A stretch of DNA of 64,000 bases, taken from assembly GCA_019843655.1 (NCBI GenBank), contig JACDQD010000002.1, positions 4,164,585 to 4,228,584 of the forward strand, read 5' to 3'. Shown here in pieces: positions 11,500-24,587 of this stretch. The position numbers were made by a program, and so were the translations under genes. The stretch comes from Lethocerus indicus. Lineage: Eukaryota; Arthropoda; Insecta; Hemiptera; Belostomatidae. The first letter of the stretch is position 1; the number at the start of each line of letters is the position of its first letter. A model generated the notes under the pieces. The model was not told the origin of the DNA. It searched no databases and saw only the letters and a list, made by a program, of their open reading frames with translations.

Positions 11500-14400
11500 C
11501 CCTTTCATAAGGTCCGAGAAGGGGATGTCTCTTGACGATAGCTCAAGAGTATGAAGGACTGACATTTTATGAAATGGAAACCGGAAGATATTTTGGCAAC
11601 AATTAAATATTAAGTTGACTGTGAACGCGGAATTTTTATCATTTCAAATATTGGAAAGATCTTCTGGGAGCTTATCATATTTTAGTCTAGGATTATCGCC
11701 TCTATGCCTTCTGTGGGGCATCCTGTCTGCACTGATTGAAACCGAAATCTAAAAAGGCTAGATATTACAACTAGAGATGGCTAAAATACAAAAAATCTAT
11801 TGACAGAATGCTTGAACGCATGAAAGTTAGCACGAAGGATGATATTCCAATTTATCTTGCTAATAGTGCGGGCATCGTATACGGATTCAATACCATTCCA
11901 TCAGTTGGCACAGTAGGAAATTGTACCGGATATATGGATATAGTAGTGCATAAAAGGAACGAATTAACCCGACCTTCCGATGCTGGTTCAGATGCAACAC
12001 GTCCCCTTTGAATCGCTAATTGGCCCCCCTGTCCTAAGACCAATTAACGTTACCGGCAAGAATTGACCTACGTCCGTCGGCCCCGAGCCCAACGTCGTTT
12101 TATCGCCAACAGTTCTGGCCTCATAATTTATGAGATTTTACAGGGCGAATCGCATGTCGCCGGTTAAGGAATAGCGCGGTTAGATGGCCGGATAGCGAAC
12201 ATGCGATTGTAAATCGAACGGGGGGGGGGCCGGCATCGTTAGCGGCGTCAACATTAGACATTTCAGTCTCCCTCTTTTAGGATCGTTTGTTTCCTAATAG
12301 TTAATTTTTCTTAGGAAATACCCGGCTAAAGCTTAATTATTACTAACTGTACTTCGATGGCTATTTTCATGGACAAATACGCCCAACGTTCCCGTTGTAA
12401 TGGACCAGCGGATAGATACCATCCTTTTTTTTATTCCCGTCTCATTCAATTAATATAAGGCCTAACAACAAATCATTCGACGTTTCAACTGTAATTGGTT
12501 GACAATAAAATTCCAAGTGGGACATCAGTTTCGTCCATTCCTTTTTCTCAGTTTTTAACGAGAGATCACGATTTGAGGACAATCTAAAGATGAGTTCTCC
12601 CGAAGGTGTACTTCGAAGGCTTCCCAGAAGCATCCTTCATCCTGGGAGATTTCAATCGAGAAGGTATTTAAATTATATTTACACAGATTAAGTTTTGATC
12701 TCAATTAAGTACGGCGGCTCATTTCTAAATTCTAAACATGAGAGTCTACAAAAAGTCGAATGAAAATTTGTATCGATTATATATCGATATTTCTTGCAAC
12801 TATTCAGCCCCGACTATCATATTTCACTCGAAATGAAAGACATAAAATTTATAATTTGTGAAGGATGCCCGTTTAAATAGTGTTCTACCCCATCGCAAGT
12901 AGTGTTTGGCCTTTATTATTGTTCACAAATTGGGGGTTTACACGTGCACAAAGTGTAGGGCCGGGTGTTACAGTAGCAGAGGGCCGATTACACAAGACTA
13001 CATCTCCCCCCGGCCTGCTAATGGCCCAAGTACAGCTTGTAATCGGCCACAGTTACCAACAGCTTCTGCTTCTTCCACTCAAGCGGATTTTTCCGACCCT
13101 GCTCTTCAAGATAGACCGTACAGGAAGTGATGAGTGCAAAATCAACCTCGAACGAATAACGGAACTGTCTAAATAAACAATGCGAAAAACGGTAGGAGCG
13201 TATTTACCAGTGCAAAGCTGAAGGAGGTATACGTGAATCCTTCAGCAGGAATCTGAAGATCATAAGAGCGATGATGTTTTCTATTTTGACGAGTGAAAGG
13301 AAACGACATTACCGGGAACCGCGCGTTGTTCTAGACCTCTTTTTTTGCGCCTACACAACTGGTCTAATGTTTTAGTCCAGACGTCGTCGGTCCCTCGCGG
13401 AGATTAGATCCGAAGTCGGAGATTTACGCCCCTTTGTGAAGAGAAAAAAAAGGAAAAGGATTTAATTATTTTTAATTAGTTGTCCGAGTGAGAGGGAGAC
13501 CAGTTCTTGAGGGGAAAACAACTCGGACATGGAAGCAATCAGAGGTGGATTTCTGCCGTTTGAAGATAACCGACAAACCTGATATCGACAAAAAAAATTT
13601 AATTTTGCAATTATCCGAAGCATTGTCCACTGTAAATAATGCGCCCTTTCACGTAGGTAATAAAAATTGTCAGTCAACAGGAACTTATTGTAAGTTGATT
13701 TCAACGACCCCATCGTTTCTGTGCTACGACTCGAGGACCCACCAACGATGCTGGTAGGAATTTTTTGATATTCTATGACACGAACCGTGTTTTATGGTCG
13801 AATACATTAACCATGGAAATTAATCGGAGGCCGCGTTCGTCGAGAATCCTAATAGGGCCGAAAGGAAAAATGAGGGCCGGGAGGTTTTCTGTTTTGTTTC
13901 TTTTTTTATTGTGAAGCCGGTTAATTAGAAATCGGGACCTATCGGCCACAAATTACGGCTGATTAAGGCGTCGGACATAATGGACCGATTATTCACTCGA
14001 GAGAACTACATCCAAACATTCCGAGTCATTTTCCGCTAATTATTTTATTTTCCGTCGATTTCCAACAATCGATTATTCGGTAATCAGCTCATTTATACGC
14101 GGACAAATTAAAATCAATTCAAATTAATAAAGGGGACTCTTTTTATTTACGAGGAGTTCCAATTCATCGATCTTACATAACAGGATGGGCCATTTCACTG
14201 TGACGTTGATATTGACATAGAAAAAAATTTTAAAACATAGGTCTTCAAAAAAATCGTCTTGAAAGGCGTCAAAAGTGTAGATATATATGGTCGACTCAAA
14301 GAATCCACTCTACCTAATGAAATTGTAATTGTCAATGTTATACACCCTCGAGAACTTAATTCTTCTCGCATAAAAGTTCGGCATACAATATCAACATACA

Positions 14401-17300
14401 CATAACAGATACAGTATCACTAAAGTTCAATCTTATGGCCAACAGTGTATTTGATTCTACATCCTGTTTACACGTGCTTGAGAGTGAAAATAGGTGAGGT
14501 TTGATCAAACCCATCGTGTTCGATGACCGAACCTGGCTAATAATGGTGGCATGATTGACCCCCCATACCAGCCCCTACACGGTAATGGGGCCCGATATAG
14601 CCAACCTTTGTCAGGCCATCAGAGTGATGTGACGATTTCATGTTTAGAAAACATGCAGCATCAAAATGTCCACTGACAATACACAACACTCAGGTGTACA
14701 AAAGCTCGACTTTCACTGTTCCTTTAATGGCGACAAAAGCTCCCCGCCGCCGCCTTCGCCGCCGCCCCCCTCCAGACGCTCTATGGGACGGACGAAGGTC
14801 CTTAGAGCCTTCGAACGGGGAGGAAGCCGCCCAGTGGAAGAGGACCCCCTTTGTAAGGAGTGGGCAAGGTTGGATCAGCCCGGCTGAATTCCTTTCGACG
14901 GACACCTTAAATGGAAGAACATCTGCCGCTACACTTTTGAGCTAAATTTTTAATGAAACGTATAATTGATTTATTTCCATTTCCTGAGCGGAACAATTTC
15001 CGAATTGCCGTTTCCGTTTCTTTCCTCGCGCAGATATGTTAATTGCCCGCTCTTGGTTTTCCCATTGTTCAACTTTCAATACGGACCCGAATTCCAGATA
15101 TAATCTAAGATTCATGAATTTTTCCCGAGCATGCCAAATATCTCAAAAAAAATATTTTGAAACTCGAATATTTAATTATGCTCACGGGACTTTTACAAGT
15201 GTGTGGAAACACGGTCCAATTTCAGTGCTTGTATAATTAATAATATAATGATAGTGTGAAAAAAATGTCACATCGATTTAATAAACCATTATAGCTCCAG
15301 ATCAATTAATTATCGAATTAGTTATTAATTCGAGAGATTATTGAATTCAACTTAATTGTTGAACGGCCGAAGAAAGAATTTTATTGAAAACCGAAAGAAC
15401 AGGTTATAGAGATATCAAGTTGACCGAGGTATAAATTTCTCGAGGAATGAAGTTTAAACGAGACAGAAATCTCGGCGCTAGACCCTTTTGCGCGTATTTT
15501 ATTAAAAATAACGAAACGCGAAATCGGAAAAAAAGAGATTTAGGAAAACTTGAATAAAGAAGCGGGAGTTTACGACTGGGTTTATATCGGGCCCGGTAGG
15601 ATACGCCCACGAATGGGCAGAGATAATGTCGATCCAGATGGCGGCGGCTCCCGTCCCCAATGACCCAGAAAAGGAGAACCACCTGTCAGCGGATACTTAG
15701 CTTTATTTTAGACCCCGCGATAAAAAACGAGACCGCCATTCCCCCGCCAGCCGCCAATATTCGACAATCGCCAGTTAAAAAAACAAGATGAGTTTCAGAG
15801 AAGTCGTCGGCGTTTTGGAGAAAATGTCGGGAGGACGTGAGCACCGATCCGAGATTTTGAGATCTCAATTATTCGGTTTTATGAGCGCAATTCGAGTGCG
15901 GGGCAGTTCTAGCCGAATGTTTTATTCGAAAGGATGTTCAAGATTTAGCCGTGGGTAAATTGGAACAAGGCAGTTTATAATATTGACGGCCGTAAAAGTC
16001 TTTCCGCGATTAAAGGCGAACTGAATATATTAATCTCCTGGCTAAGAAGTGGCTGTGTCCCTTTGGCTTCCCTCTGGGACAGCAGCGCTAACAATTTGAT
16101 CAGGTGAACCGCGAAAAAAATAATAAGAAATTATACAGCGCAGCAGATTAGAAGGCCGAGTAATGGAGCGCGTACTTCCCGACTCAAAGAGAGCAGGAGA
16201 GAAACGACGTGCTACATTAAACAAAGGGACTTAACTCAAAGAAACAGAATTTCATTCCGTTCAAAGGTTGCCGGCTTTCAATTAACTAGTTAGTCCGATT
16301 CCGAGAACAGATTATATTTTACGCCGCTAACCGATGTCTGGGTCTAGGCTAAAATTTACTTTTAGACAAGTCTCCTCCCGCCAATAGTTTTATTTTCCCC
16401 CGCCTTTTAAGTTTAAATATCCCGTCGGAATTATAACTCTTATTCGGATAATGAGTCCTAGTTGTACCTTTCATCTTCCTCGTCCAGTAACGAACCCAGA
16501 AGCCCTCCAATTGTAGGTAAAAATATTCCACCCCCACCCCCCACCCCACCGCCGACCTCGAGTTCCCAGAAACATTTATCCGAATTCTATTTCAAAACTG
16601 ACCATTCAAGTTAGACGGCTCATTAATACCGAAAATTAATGAAACTTTTTATCCAACTAGTTAGTAGGCCACCCTGAAAATAAACGGTACAGGTGCGCCC
16701 AACTCCGGATTTATTTATAAGACAGAGTAAGAAAAAAAAAATGTTTGATTTCCAAGCGTTAATAGCTACATTAGCGGTTCGGGCGAAATGTCTTCCACTT
16801 CTTTTGAACGGACGATAAAAATTAATAAACGCTATAAGCGGTATATATTCAGGCATTGGAAAATTCGTCAGATAAATAGGCAGTCCCGATAACACACTAT
16901 AATAAAAATCGTAACGTGACTATTATGTAAAATACAACGTAAAATTTGACACGTGTTCAAATTAAATTAAATTTGGCATTAAATAACGCGCCAGTAACCT
17001 CCAGTGGCTGGAGTTCAGCCCGGACAAAATACAAGGCATTAATAATCTTTACATAATGTTGGAAAAAAAAAACGAAAATCTTGTTAAGTTTTCTTAGGAC
17101 TGTACAAAAAAACGGACAGGCAAGTGTTGAACGGTTAACGAGTGAGGGCAGAAGCTGTTAGTGAAGACGGGACGGGACCACGAGATCACGTCCCGAGTAC
17201 CCGATGGCTAGGCCCTAAGAGGTTCTTCAAATTGCCAACTTTAATTACCTTGGCGTGAAACTAACCAACGCTTAACAATAGCTTCAGACAAGAGCCTGAT
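11493..17300. other. Unique non-coding DNA, no gene seen
   Basis: Frames of 60-100 codons occur (for example 12880-13176 plus and 14640-14945 plus) without motif or splice support. A run of ten G lies at 12220-12229. A CCG-rich patch lies at about 14741-14770. A C-rich tract of CCCCA units at about 16528-16551 could form a G-quadruplex on the minus strand. Near 12770-12786 a TATCGAT/ATCGATA inverted pair is present. Between 15290 and 15360 TAATTA-type homeodomain core words are dense, as expected for enhancer-like or simply AT-rich DNA. Confidence 0.45.
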
Positions 17301-17320
17301 GCCGCCGCCGCCGCCGCCGC
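17301..17320. repeat. (GCC)n trinucleotide tract
   Basis: Six to seven uninterrupted GCC units within otherwise unique sequence. Confidence 0.9.
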
Positions 17321-20004
17321 AGCCAACGTTCAACCACTTCCAATTAATGCACCGGCAAACATTTAAATTGCAAATTAGCCGAGACAAATTTTATAATTTA
17401 TCAGCTAACGACCAGCGCCGCCGTTATAAATTAATATTTTAGCCCGCCTAATATTATCAAAATATCGACGTCAAATTACGCCCTGTTCCTATGGTGCTTC
17501 GGGACAGAATTTCATGAAATTAGTTGCAGCTATTCGCCTGTCTAGAGCACAGTTGACGATTGTAATTGAGGGTACAACAAACAACAAAGTTTTCGTTACA
17601 TAACGCATAACGGAATGCTACTGACAACAGAAGAACCAAATAAAGGAGTGGAGGGAGAAAATCGGTGGGATATCTTTTTACATTGATTTTATCAACAATA
17701 CAACCAAACATATGAATGCTTATTGTATTATTTAACTGTATGCAAAGAAGTGTTTAATTAAAGAATCAATAGAAATTAACATCAAGAAAAGCGAATTACA
17801 ATAAAATTCTGTAATAATTTTGTTACTGAAATTATAGACTGACTGCCAAATAGCAATCAAATAAACGCAGGGAACGTTACATTTTTATTTTTCAATTCAA
17901 TTTCAATGGCAATGGCTATTTTTCATTTCTGCGCCGTATAAATTAGACTGTCGTATTTTTTGCTAAGTTTCTTCCTCCGCTCTTGTTATTAAAGCGAATT
18001 GGCCCGAAAAAAAAAGAATTGAAATAAATAAAAATTGAATTAATAAAAATTATTCTCGGCCGAAAATACGTCGCGCTCTTCGCTTTGTGCTATTCGTCCG
18101 GTCGGAGGAATCGAAAGGAGAAGCGGAAAGATTAAAATATCGGAGGCTCGGACGTCTCTCTCTCTCTCTCATTTGAATTGGTAATAGGCTCCGATTATTC
18201 CATTATTCATAATTCTATATTTGCGGTAACCAGAGCTCTGTTGGGGCCCCTAGCGCTGTCCATAATTTTTCCCATTTATGCCATCCCCGTACAGCATATC
18301 CGTGTTGCGACAAGACTTAAACATCTGACCGTATGATTTTTCATGTATTCCGCTTTTCCTCCGTTTGTACCGGAAAAGTATCAATTCAGTAAAAGTAAAC
18401 GCCCGAATACAAATTCCCCACGGTCTTGACCGAGGCGGAAACGGCGGAGATAACAGAAGCTAATTTTGGACATATCTCTGTTTTCCTCAGCCGAGGGGTA
18501 TCGTCTTGCAATTTCGCAAATTGCTAGTTTTTTTAATCAAACGACTCCAGTAAACTATTAACAGTTCTTCCGCCGCTTACGGTCGGGGAAGTGCCGAAAT
18601 TGGGCTTCGCTCAAGGGAACAATATTCGTGGAAATTCGAGGCCGGTATAGAAGCAATTTGAATTAATTAAGATGAAAAATCGGAATTCGAATTGAATAAA
18701 TACAAATCTTTTTTATTGGTGACTATAGACGTAATTTACACCACATATCTATCATTTTTTTACAAATGGAACTAATCTAATGCCGACACATTTCGTGTGT
18801 CACTAATGTTGCCCACTTGGCATTACATTAAAGGCAACTTCTATGACTAAAATTTATTCCAGAAAAATATTTGCGATATATACTCTTCGGATAATTTGGC
18901 TGGCTGAACGATCATGTATTTATGTATATATATATTTCTACGTACGACTCATAAAATAACGAACAGTATAACGACTGCCCGATAAAAGTTTCACGAAAAC
19001 GCTTTCAGTAGGCCCGAAAAGTGTCTGTCAAGGTGTAAACCGAATCGTTTCTATCGTAAAAAAGCCCAGTATATTCGAATTTATATTTCCCCTCCGCCAT
19101 AATTAGACGTGGAATCATTAACATAAGCCGTTTTCTGTTTCCAGGCGTCTTTTTTTCAACATTTTACATTTTAAATCCTCGCCCATAAAAACAGGACGTT
19201 AGCCGAGCAATTACAATTTATTTCAAGTTCGAAAATAATAAAAATACACTACCGACAAAGGGGCCGTTTCCTCCCCCACCGGGTCGCGGTTTGCCCGGTT
19301 TCTGTTCGAAAATTAAGTCCGGATTTACGAGTGGCAATTTACATTTAGCCGAGAATTAACGACAGTTTCGCGTCTTGGCAATGGAAGGCGTTCCTTAGTT
19401 AATAAAGCGACGCCGGGAATTCGGATTCACTCCGGAAACAATCCTTCCGAACTTTCGAAAGTTTTCGAGGTCAATAGACGAGGCCCAAATTCCCAACTTT
19501 TAAGCCGATATCAAACAATTCTCATAATAAATAAAATAAATTATAGATAATAAAATTTGAGATTTATGCTACCGCTTTAAAGCTGATTTCCTCTGAAGGT
19601 TGGAATATTTTCGACCCTTGTGTTGGCCTTGTTACCCTTATGTATTTTACTGACAACTAATAGTTTAATGTAACAACACAAGCGATATGATCGCCTGCGC
19701 GAAACGTCTGGAATCTGCAGGAGGCTCGCACCTGTGGTACTTAATTCTCGACAATATTAACCAAATTAAAGCGGTATTTCCCGTTGAATAGTTTCGACAA
19801 AACTCAAATATTCCGCGCAACCCCAATTCTATGTTTTGAAGTTGGACGGAAACGACCCGGCCAACCAAGTTAACGGTTTGTATAGGATACCGATCTATAT
19901 TTTTGACAGAGGGGTTTTATTCTCGCCACCGTAAGGCCTGTAATTATTATTGGAGAGTTAATAGAGTCGTAGGGTGGGCCCCACTGCTCTTCTTCTCATT
20001 TCAC
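17321..20004. other. Unique AT-leaning DNA with a short (TC)n tract
   Basis: No gene seen. A (TC)8 run spans 18155-18170. GACACA/TGTGTC forms a small hairpin with a TTTCG loop near 18784-18800. Confidence 0.5.
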
Positions 20005-20034
20005 TTCTTCTCCTTCTTCTTCTTCTTCTTCTTC
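20005..20034. repeat. (TTC)n tract
   Basis: CTT/TTC triplets in an overall pyrimidine run. Together with the next tract it makes about 75 bases of pyrimidine-only-like DNA, a potential triplex region. Confidence 0.88.
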
Positions 20035-20052
20035 ACCACCCCCCCCATCACA

Positions 20053-20078
20053 CTCTCTCTCTCTCTCTCTCTCTCTCT
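20053..20078. repeat. (CT)13 microsatellite
   Basis: A pure CT run that decays into CTGT. It follows a C8 run and the TTC tract. Confidence 0.95.
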
Positions 20079-22779
20079 GTCTGTCCGGCTGACGTTTATT
20101 CCTCTTTCACTCTTTTTCCTTTTTTCTTTACCCTCCTCCTTCTTTTTATTTCCTTCCCAGAGAATCGGTAACCGCAGACTAAGTTGCGTGACCGCTAAAT
20201 CATAGGCCGCGGCCGCCCCGTGTTCCTTTCCTAATAAAAACGGCCTCCGAAGGCGGTAGCCCCCACCCCGCCGCCCCCGCCCTACCTTACCATGCCTACC
20301 CACTGACTCATTTCACAATACCCCCTGGAATTGCTTCCATTTTTACGACCTCGTTAAAGTCCAATAATAAATTTAGGGGGATTGTTCGATTTCATTCCGA
20401 CCTACCGGGCTTACTTGACGATTTTAAGCCAATGTGGACATACTGGGAAATGAAGTGTGTCCGAGCGTTGAACCGCCGTATAGCGTATCTCAAATATTCT
20501 CATACTGCAATTGTAATTACCCGAAACGAGGGGTTATAAGTAACGCAATAACAAGTAATAATTAAGCGACTTATAATTTATCTAATTTCATGTCTTGATT
20601 ATAAGGCGCTAAAGATATTATTCAACCTCGAGTGATCAATAAAACCAAGTTCGTTTATTTTGGTGGAACGAAATATGTTGAATAATAAAAAAAATATACA
20701 ACACAATTCAATTTCGATTGGGCCAATGAGATGTTGGAAATGAGGCCGACAATACACAAACCTACAAGCGTCAGCCAAAGGGCCCGAAATCTATGATCCG
20801 GTCGGTCATTCAACAATACATTCTTTATCAAAATAATCAACGTAATTTATACAGCCGGTATAATATATTTCCCCGGGTCCGGTGGACTACCGTTAAATCC
20901 TCTCGGGGTTCGTGCGGAAGGTTTTGACAGGAGACAATTCATAAGCCCCGAAAAGAAGATTTAAATAATTTCTTTTCTACCGAACCACAAAGGTGAGACG
21001 GGTGGGGGGCCGGCGGCCGGCCACACACCTCGATATGAAAGGCGGCCCGCCACTAACACATACACACACTAACACACACACTAACACAGGCCGACTCATT
21101 TCAGCCGCTAAATCTGCCTAAGCCTTTCCCCTCACACCCCTCACTTTACTATCTATTATTGGGGGATTTATACTTTTCAATTTTTTTTTCTCGATAAGTC
21201 CATTCGTAGGATTTCGATATTAAATATTTTCTTTTCCCAAGAATTATCGTCATATATAATATGGCAATCACGAAATAAATTAAAAACACGTGAAATACAG
21301 CAATCAATTAGATATTCATTGTACTTTGCGTGTACCTGTGACTGTGATGATCTAATCTTTATTATCGTAAACCCAGTATATACAAGTAGATATTAAACTG
21401 AATTTGTTTTATATAAGGTATTTATTTTTGGCTTATTGAGGGTTCTGTAATAGGACGGCCACTTTTTAACGATGAAAATTTTAAATTGAAAATGAATTTT
21501 TGGGATTAAAATAATTTCGGACCGTAAACTATTAGTAATATCATCAGTCCATAGTTGGAAATTTGCTATGAAATACTGTACTGAGCAATGTGATCCAATT
21601 TACAGTACTCAGTAAGCCAGTAAACCAATTGTGTCCGTACACTTAAAGCGAACCCAGAGTATAAACTCTCGGGAGTATAAAACTTAGCGTTGAGATTAAT
21701 TATGACAGGGCGATGGCATATTTTCCCGGTACCGACCTGGTACCGCCATATTGGCCGGCGGGAACGCTCGTTCTCGGATTCTAGCCGCATAGCAGTGCCC
21801 TATGAAACTGCAGTAAATGAAAAAAAAGGGGGAAAAAAATAAGAAATGGGAAGATGAGACGGCCAGATTCCAATAGAGCGAGCGGCCAGCGGTTTTGGCC
21901 TAGCTGGGCATGCCGCTATAATTACCCAGCGGCAATAATTGACTTTGAACCGTGATCTTATGCATTATAAATGAACCACTGGATATGACACGGGGCCGTC
22001 CCATATCCGTTTCGCCGGCCGCTAACCGACCGGCATACGATATTGTCCAAAGGCAATTAAACACACTATGTATTCAGTACGCGTCTTCGGACCTGCGGAA
22101 AGGAGGCACCAAGTACCGAGATTTTCCAACATCTACCCCGCGCGGAATGCAAATATATTCGCTTTTTATTTCCTCATAGTCTTGTGCAGAGAAGATTTTG
22201 CTTTCAATACTGCCCGGAGACTTTTACCGTCTTCCATATCTTTTCCCCGTTTGCTCCACGCCGAAGGAAAACCTTAAACCACCCTTTCCTCCGGGAGGTC
22301 TCCCTTCCGGCTTCAACGAAGAGTTCGACAGTCCCACAGCAGGTGATTCGCGATTCTTCCCCTTCTATTCGCGATATTCCCTCATATTTTTAATTCAATC
22401 CGCCTAGAATAGTACCGAATCTGAATACGTATTTTCTGGGGGTTTGGAATATCACACCCGTCGCGATCCAATATCACGGTAACCCGAACGCGTAAATATT
22501 TTGACCGCAAGATATACCTGTCGACACGATCTGAAGGCCACAGAGATATAAAGAATATATGCCGGAAGAAATTGTAAATAAACTGAGATTGAAAACCAGT
22601 TATAAAGATCAAATACACGATAATTAGGATAGAATTTCGTCCATCCCAGACGAACAAGCTACTCCCGGAAATATGGAATTCCGAAAGGGGGGATCGGAAT
22701 TGGCCACTAAATCTTTGAGATGAACCGACGTCAGATGTTGGCGATAGCGGTGCACCTGCTTCTAGGCCTTTTTTTTTAA
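20079..22779. other. Unique non-coding DNA, GC-rich island-like start
   Basis: A GC-rich patch with GGCCGCGGCCGCC lies at about 20206-20218 and continues to about 20290. Another GC-rich patch with GGCCGGCGGCCGGCC lies at about 21008-21022, just before the CA tract. CGGTACC/GGTACCG forms a 7 bp inverted repeat with a 5-base spacer at about 21725-21743. At 21904-21937 two overlapping inverted repeats (GCTGGG/CCCAGC and GCCGCT/AGCGGC) could form mutually exclusive hairpins. No gene seen. Confidence 0.45.
21051..21088. repeat. Interrupted (CA)n tract
   Basis: CACACA runs are interrupted by CTAA words at regular spacing. Confidence 0.88.
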
Positions 22780-22805
22780 AAAAGAAAAAATATATTTTTT
22801 CTTTT
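22780..22805. repeat. 26 bp perfect A/T palindrome
   Basis: AAAAG-A6-TATA-T6-CTTTT reads the same on both strands, and a T9 run lies just upstream on the plus strand. It sits 22-48 bases beyond the stop of the candidate terminal exon on the minus strand. It is low in complexity, so chance is possible. It could extrude as a cruciform or act as a two-way transcript end region. Confidence 0.7.
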
Positions 22806-22827
22806 CAACATTTTATTCGTCGGTGTA

Positions 22828-23102
22828 TTACTCTGGCGGAGTCTGAGGCCAAAAGGTGGGGATGACAGGTGGCCCGCGCCGACCGACATCCGAGTCCGGG
22901 ACCGAGGAACATTCCGCGAAAATCTCGCCTGGAATGCCCACCACCTGTGCCTTATCCTGAATATAAAGTTCTAATCGGTTGTTGTTCAGTTTCAGTTTTA
23001 TATTACCCAAGATAGACGAGCCGCGTTTTCGGCCTTCCTCTTTCAGTGGCTCCGAATGCCAGCAGACAGAATTATTACGGTCCAATAAGCTTCCCTCTCT
23101 AA
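22828..23102 (-). CDS. Candidate terminal exon of an unrecognised protein
   Basis: On the minus strand TTCTTAG ends at about 23103 and could be a 3' splice acceptor. From there a frame runs about 90 codons to a TAA at 22828-22830, with AATAAA beginning about ten bases later. The peptide is hydrophilic and mixed in composition. It contains DRNNSVCWHSEPLKEEGRKR near the start, then a lysine/asparagine/leucine-rich middle (NIKLKLNNNRLELYIQDKAQ), and ends in a proline-rich tail (PTFWPQTPPE). I do not recognise a domain. The polypyrimidine tract is weak, there is no visible partner exon, and frames of this length occur by chance, so this is only the best coding candidate in the window. No initiator ATG is claimed, because the frame would start at the splice site. 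Confidence 0.25.
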
Positions 23103-24330
23103 GAATATGAATACATTTACATACTCAGATATAAACATTATTACATAAGTATTTTGAATTATTTTATCGTAACACGAAATTACAAATATTCGCGATGTTT
23201 ATTGGTCACGACATTTTCATCGATGATGGTCGGTCCATTATCATTCCCTCTTCGGCTGGAACTTGAGGATCCATTTCTCCACGGACTTACGGTACCTTTC
23301 ATTTCCCGTCACAGAATCGTGATAACGAGCGCAACATAATATTCTCTTCACGATACCTCAGATGATCCTGCGTATTTCGGTGGCTAACAGGACCTCATCC
23401 AGTTAACAAATAAACATATAGAAGTAGACTAGAGTGATGAAACTTTTAATATCGTATCATGTTTCAGGAACAGGGAACTGGAATAGGTGACGGTGACTGT
23501 GACATCATCGCACCTACGAAATCAGCTCGGCCAACCGCCAGCTGTGAATTTCGAGATAGCCGAAGAAGACCTTCAGAGCCGGCAGAACGCCATGTTTACG
23601 ATACAGCGAATCGTTTCACGGGTGGGCCACGCTTTGTCGTGCGAACGCCGAGAGGGGCCCAAATGAGTCGTACGCCAATAGAGAGTCTCGAAAACGCGTC
23701 GAATAAAATACCGGCGTTTCGAAGAAAACGACAACTCGAAAGGGGCCTACGTGCTGCATTAGTACATTAAGCCCACACTCAACCGGCTATTTATGTTTCC
23801 GATATAAAAGTCCCCGCGCGATGACATAAGCCCCCCCCCCACCATAACCCGGACGACCCGCGATCGTACAACAATATCGGGCTCCTCGAATATCAACGAT
23901 CGTTTCCATTCAAATCGACGATATATTTCGACAATTGAATATCGGAATCCTGTACTGAAACCAAACGATGTCTTTAAAAATAGAATTTATTGGACAATCA
24001 ACAATCAATACATGTTAAAGGTGCGACGGATTTAAATATTGTCCCGACATTGTTCACACAATGAAGAAATCACCCAGTGGTGTGACACTTTCCCGACTGG
24101 TGTTATTCCAGACTGTGTAGATGTCTGGACCAGGATTGGGATGAGCGGGAAGTCTGAGATTTTACAGGAAGTATTTTCTGTCGGAACACTGAAAACCGAC
24201 AGATCTTTTACTATTTTAAACCGCAAGGACGTGGAATGGTTGAACTCGGCCCGTAAATTGCGGTCGCCACGACGATAAGCGCGTTTCACGACGATGAGCG
24301 GTATTAATGGGAGAGTCGCCTAATAGTTGT
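23103..24330. other. CpG-richer unique DNA with a weak open frame
   Basis: A plus-strand frame runs from about 23471, after a TTTCAG that could be an acceptor, to a TAA at 23768-23770. It gives an arginine-rich peptide of about 100 residues with no recognisable domain. The stretch is CpG-rich compared with its flanks. A second frame at 24039-24278 also lacks support. C10 spans 23831-23840. I do not call either frame a gene. Confidence 0.3.
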
Positions 24331-24436
24331 TGGTGGGGGGAGGGAGGGGGAGGGGGAGGAAGCAAGACAAAGCAACCGTGGAAGAGGGAAGAAGCGGGAA
24401 GAGAAAGGAAGAGGAGGAGGAGGAGGAGGAGAAGGG
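24331..24436. repeat. Purine tract with G-quadruplex potential and (GAG)n
   Basis: The first 30 bases carry at least four G-runs of three to six (GGGGGG, GGG, GGGGG, GGGGG), enough for a G-quadruplex on the plus strand. The rest is A/G-rich and ends in about seven GAG triplets (24411-24431). Confidence 0.88.
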
Positions 24437-24496
24437 TTGAGTGGTGGTAATGGAGCTACTACTAATAGAGAAGACAGCCCGGTGATTAAACGTGGA

Positions 24497-24505
24497 GGAC
24501 CACAC
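24497..24505 (+). promoter_or_regulatory. Recurrent GGACCACAC nonamer (copy 5)
   Basis: Lies between the GAG-rich purine tract and the long (GA)n tract. The preceding GA is shared with the copy at 8649. Confidence 0.28.
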
Positions 24506-24529
24506 AGGCGATATGGGAGTCGGGCCCGC

Positions 24530-24532
<3 letters not shown>

Positions 24533-24579
<47 letters not shown>
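24533..24579. repeat. (GA)n microsatellite
   Basis: About 23 GA units, the longest GA tract in the window, grading into GGGA units. GA repeats are known binding sites for GAGA-type factors in some animals. Whether that applies here is unknown. Confidence 0.95.
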
Positions 24580-24587
<8 letters not shown>

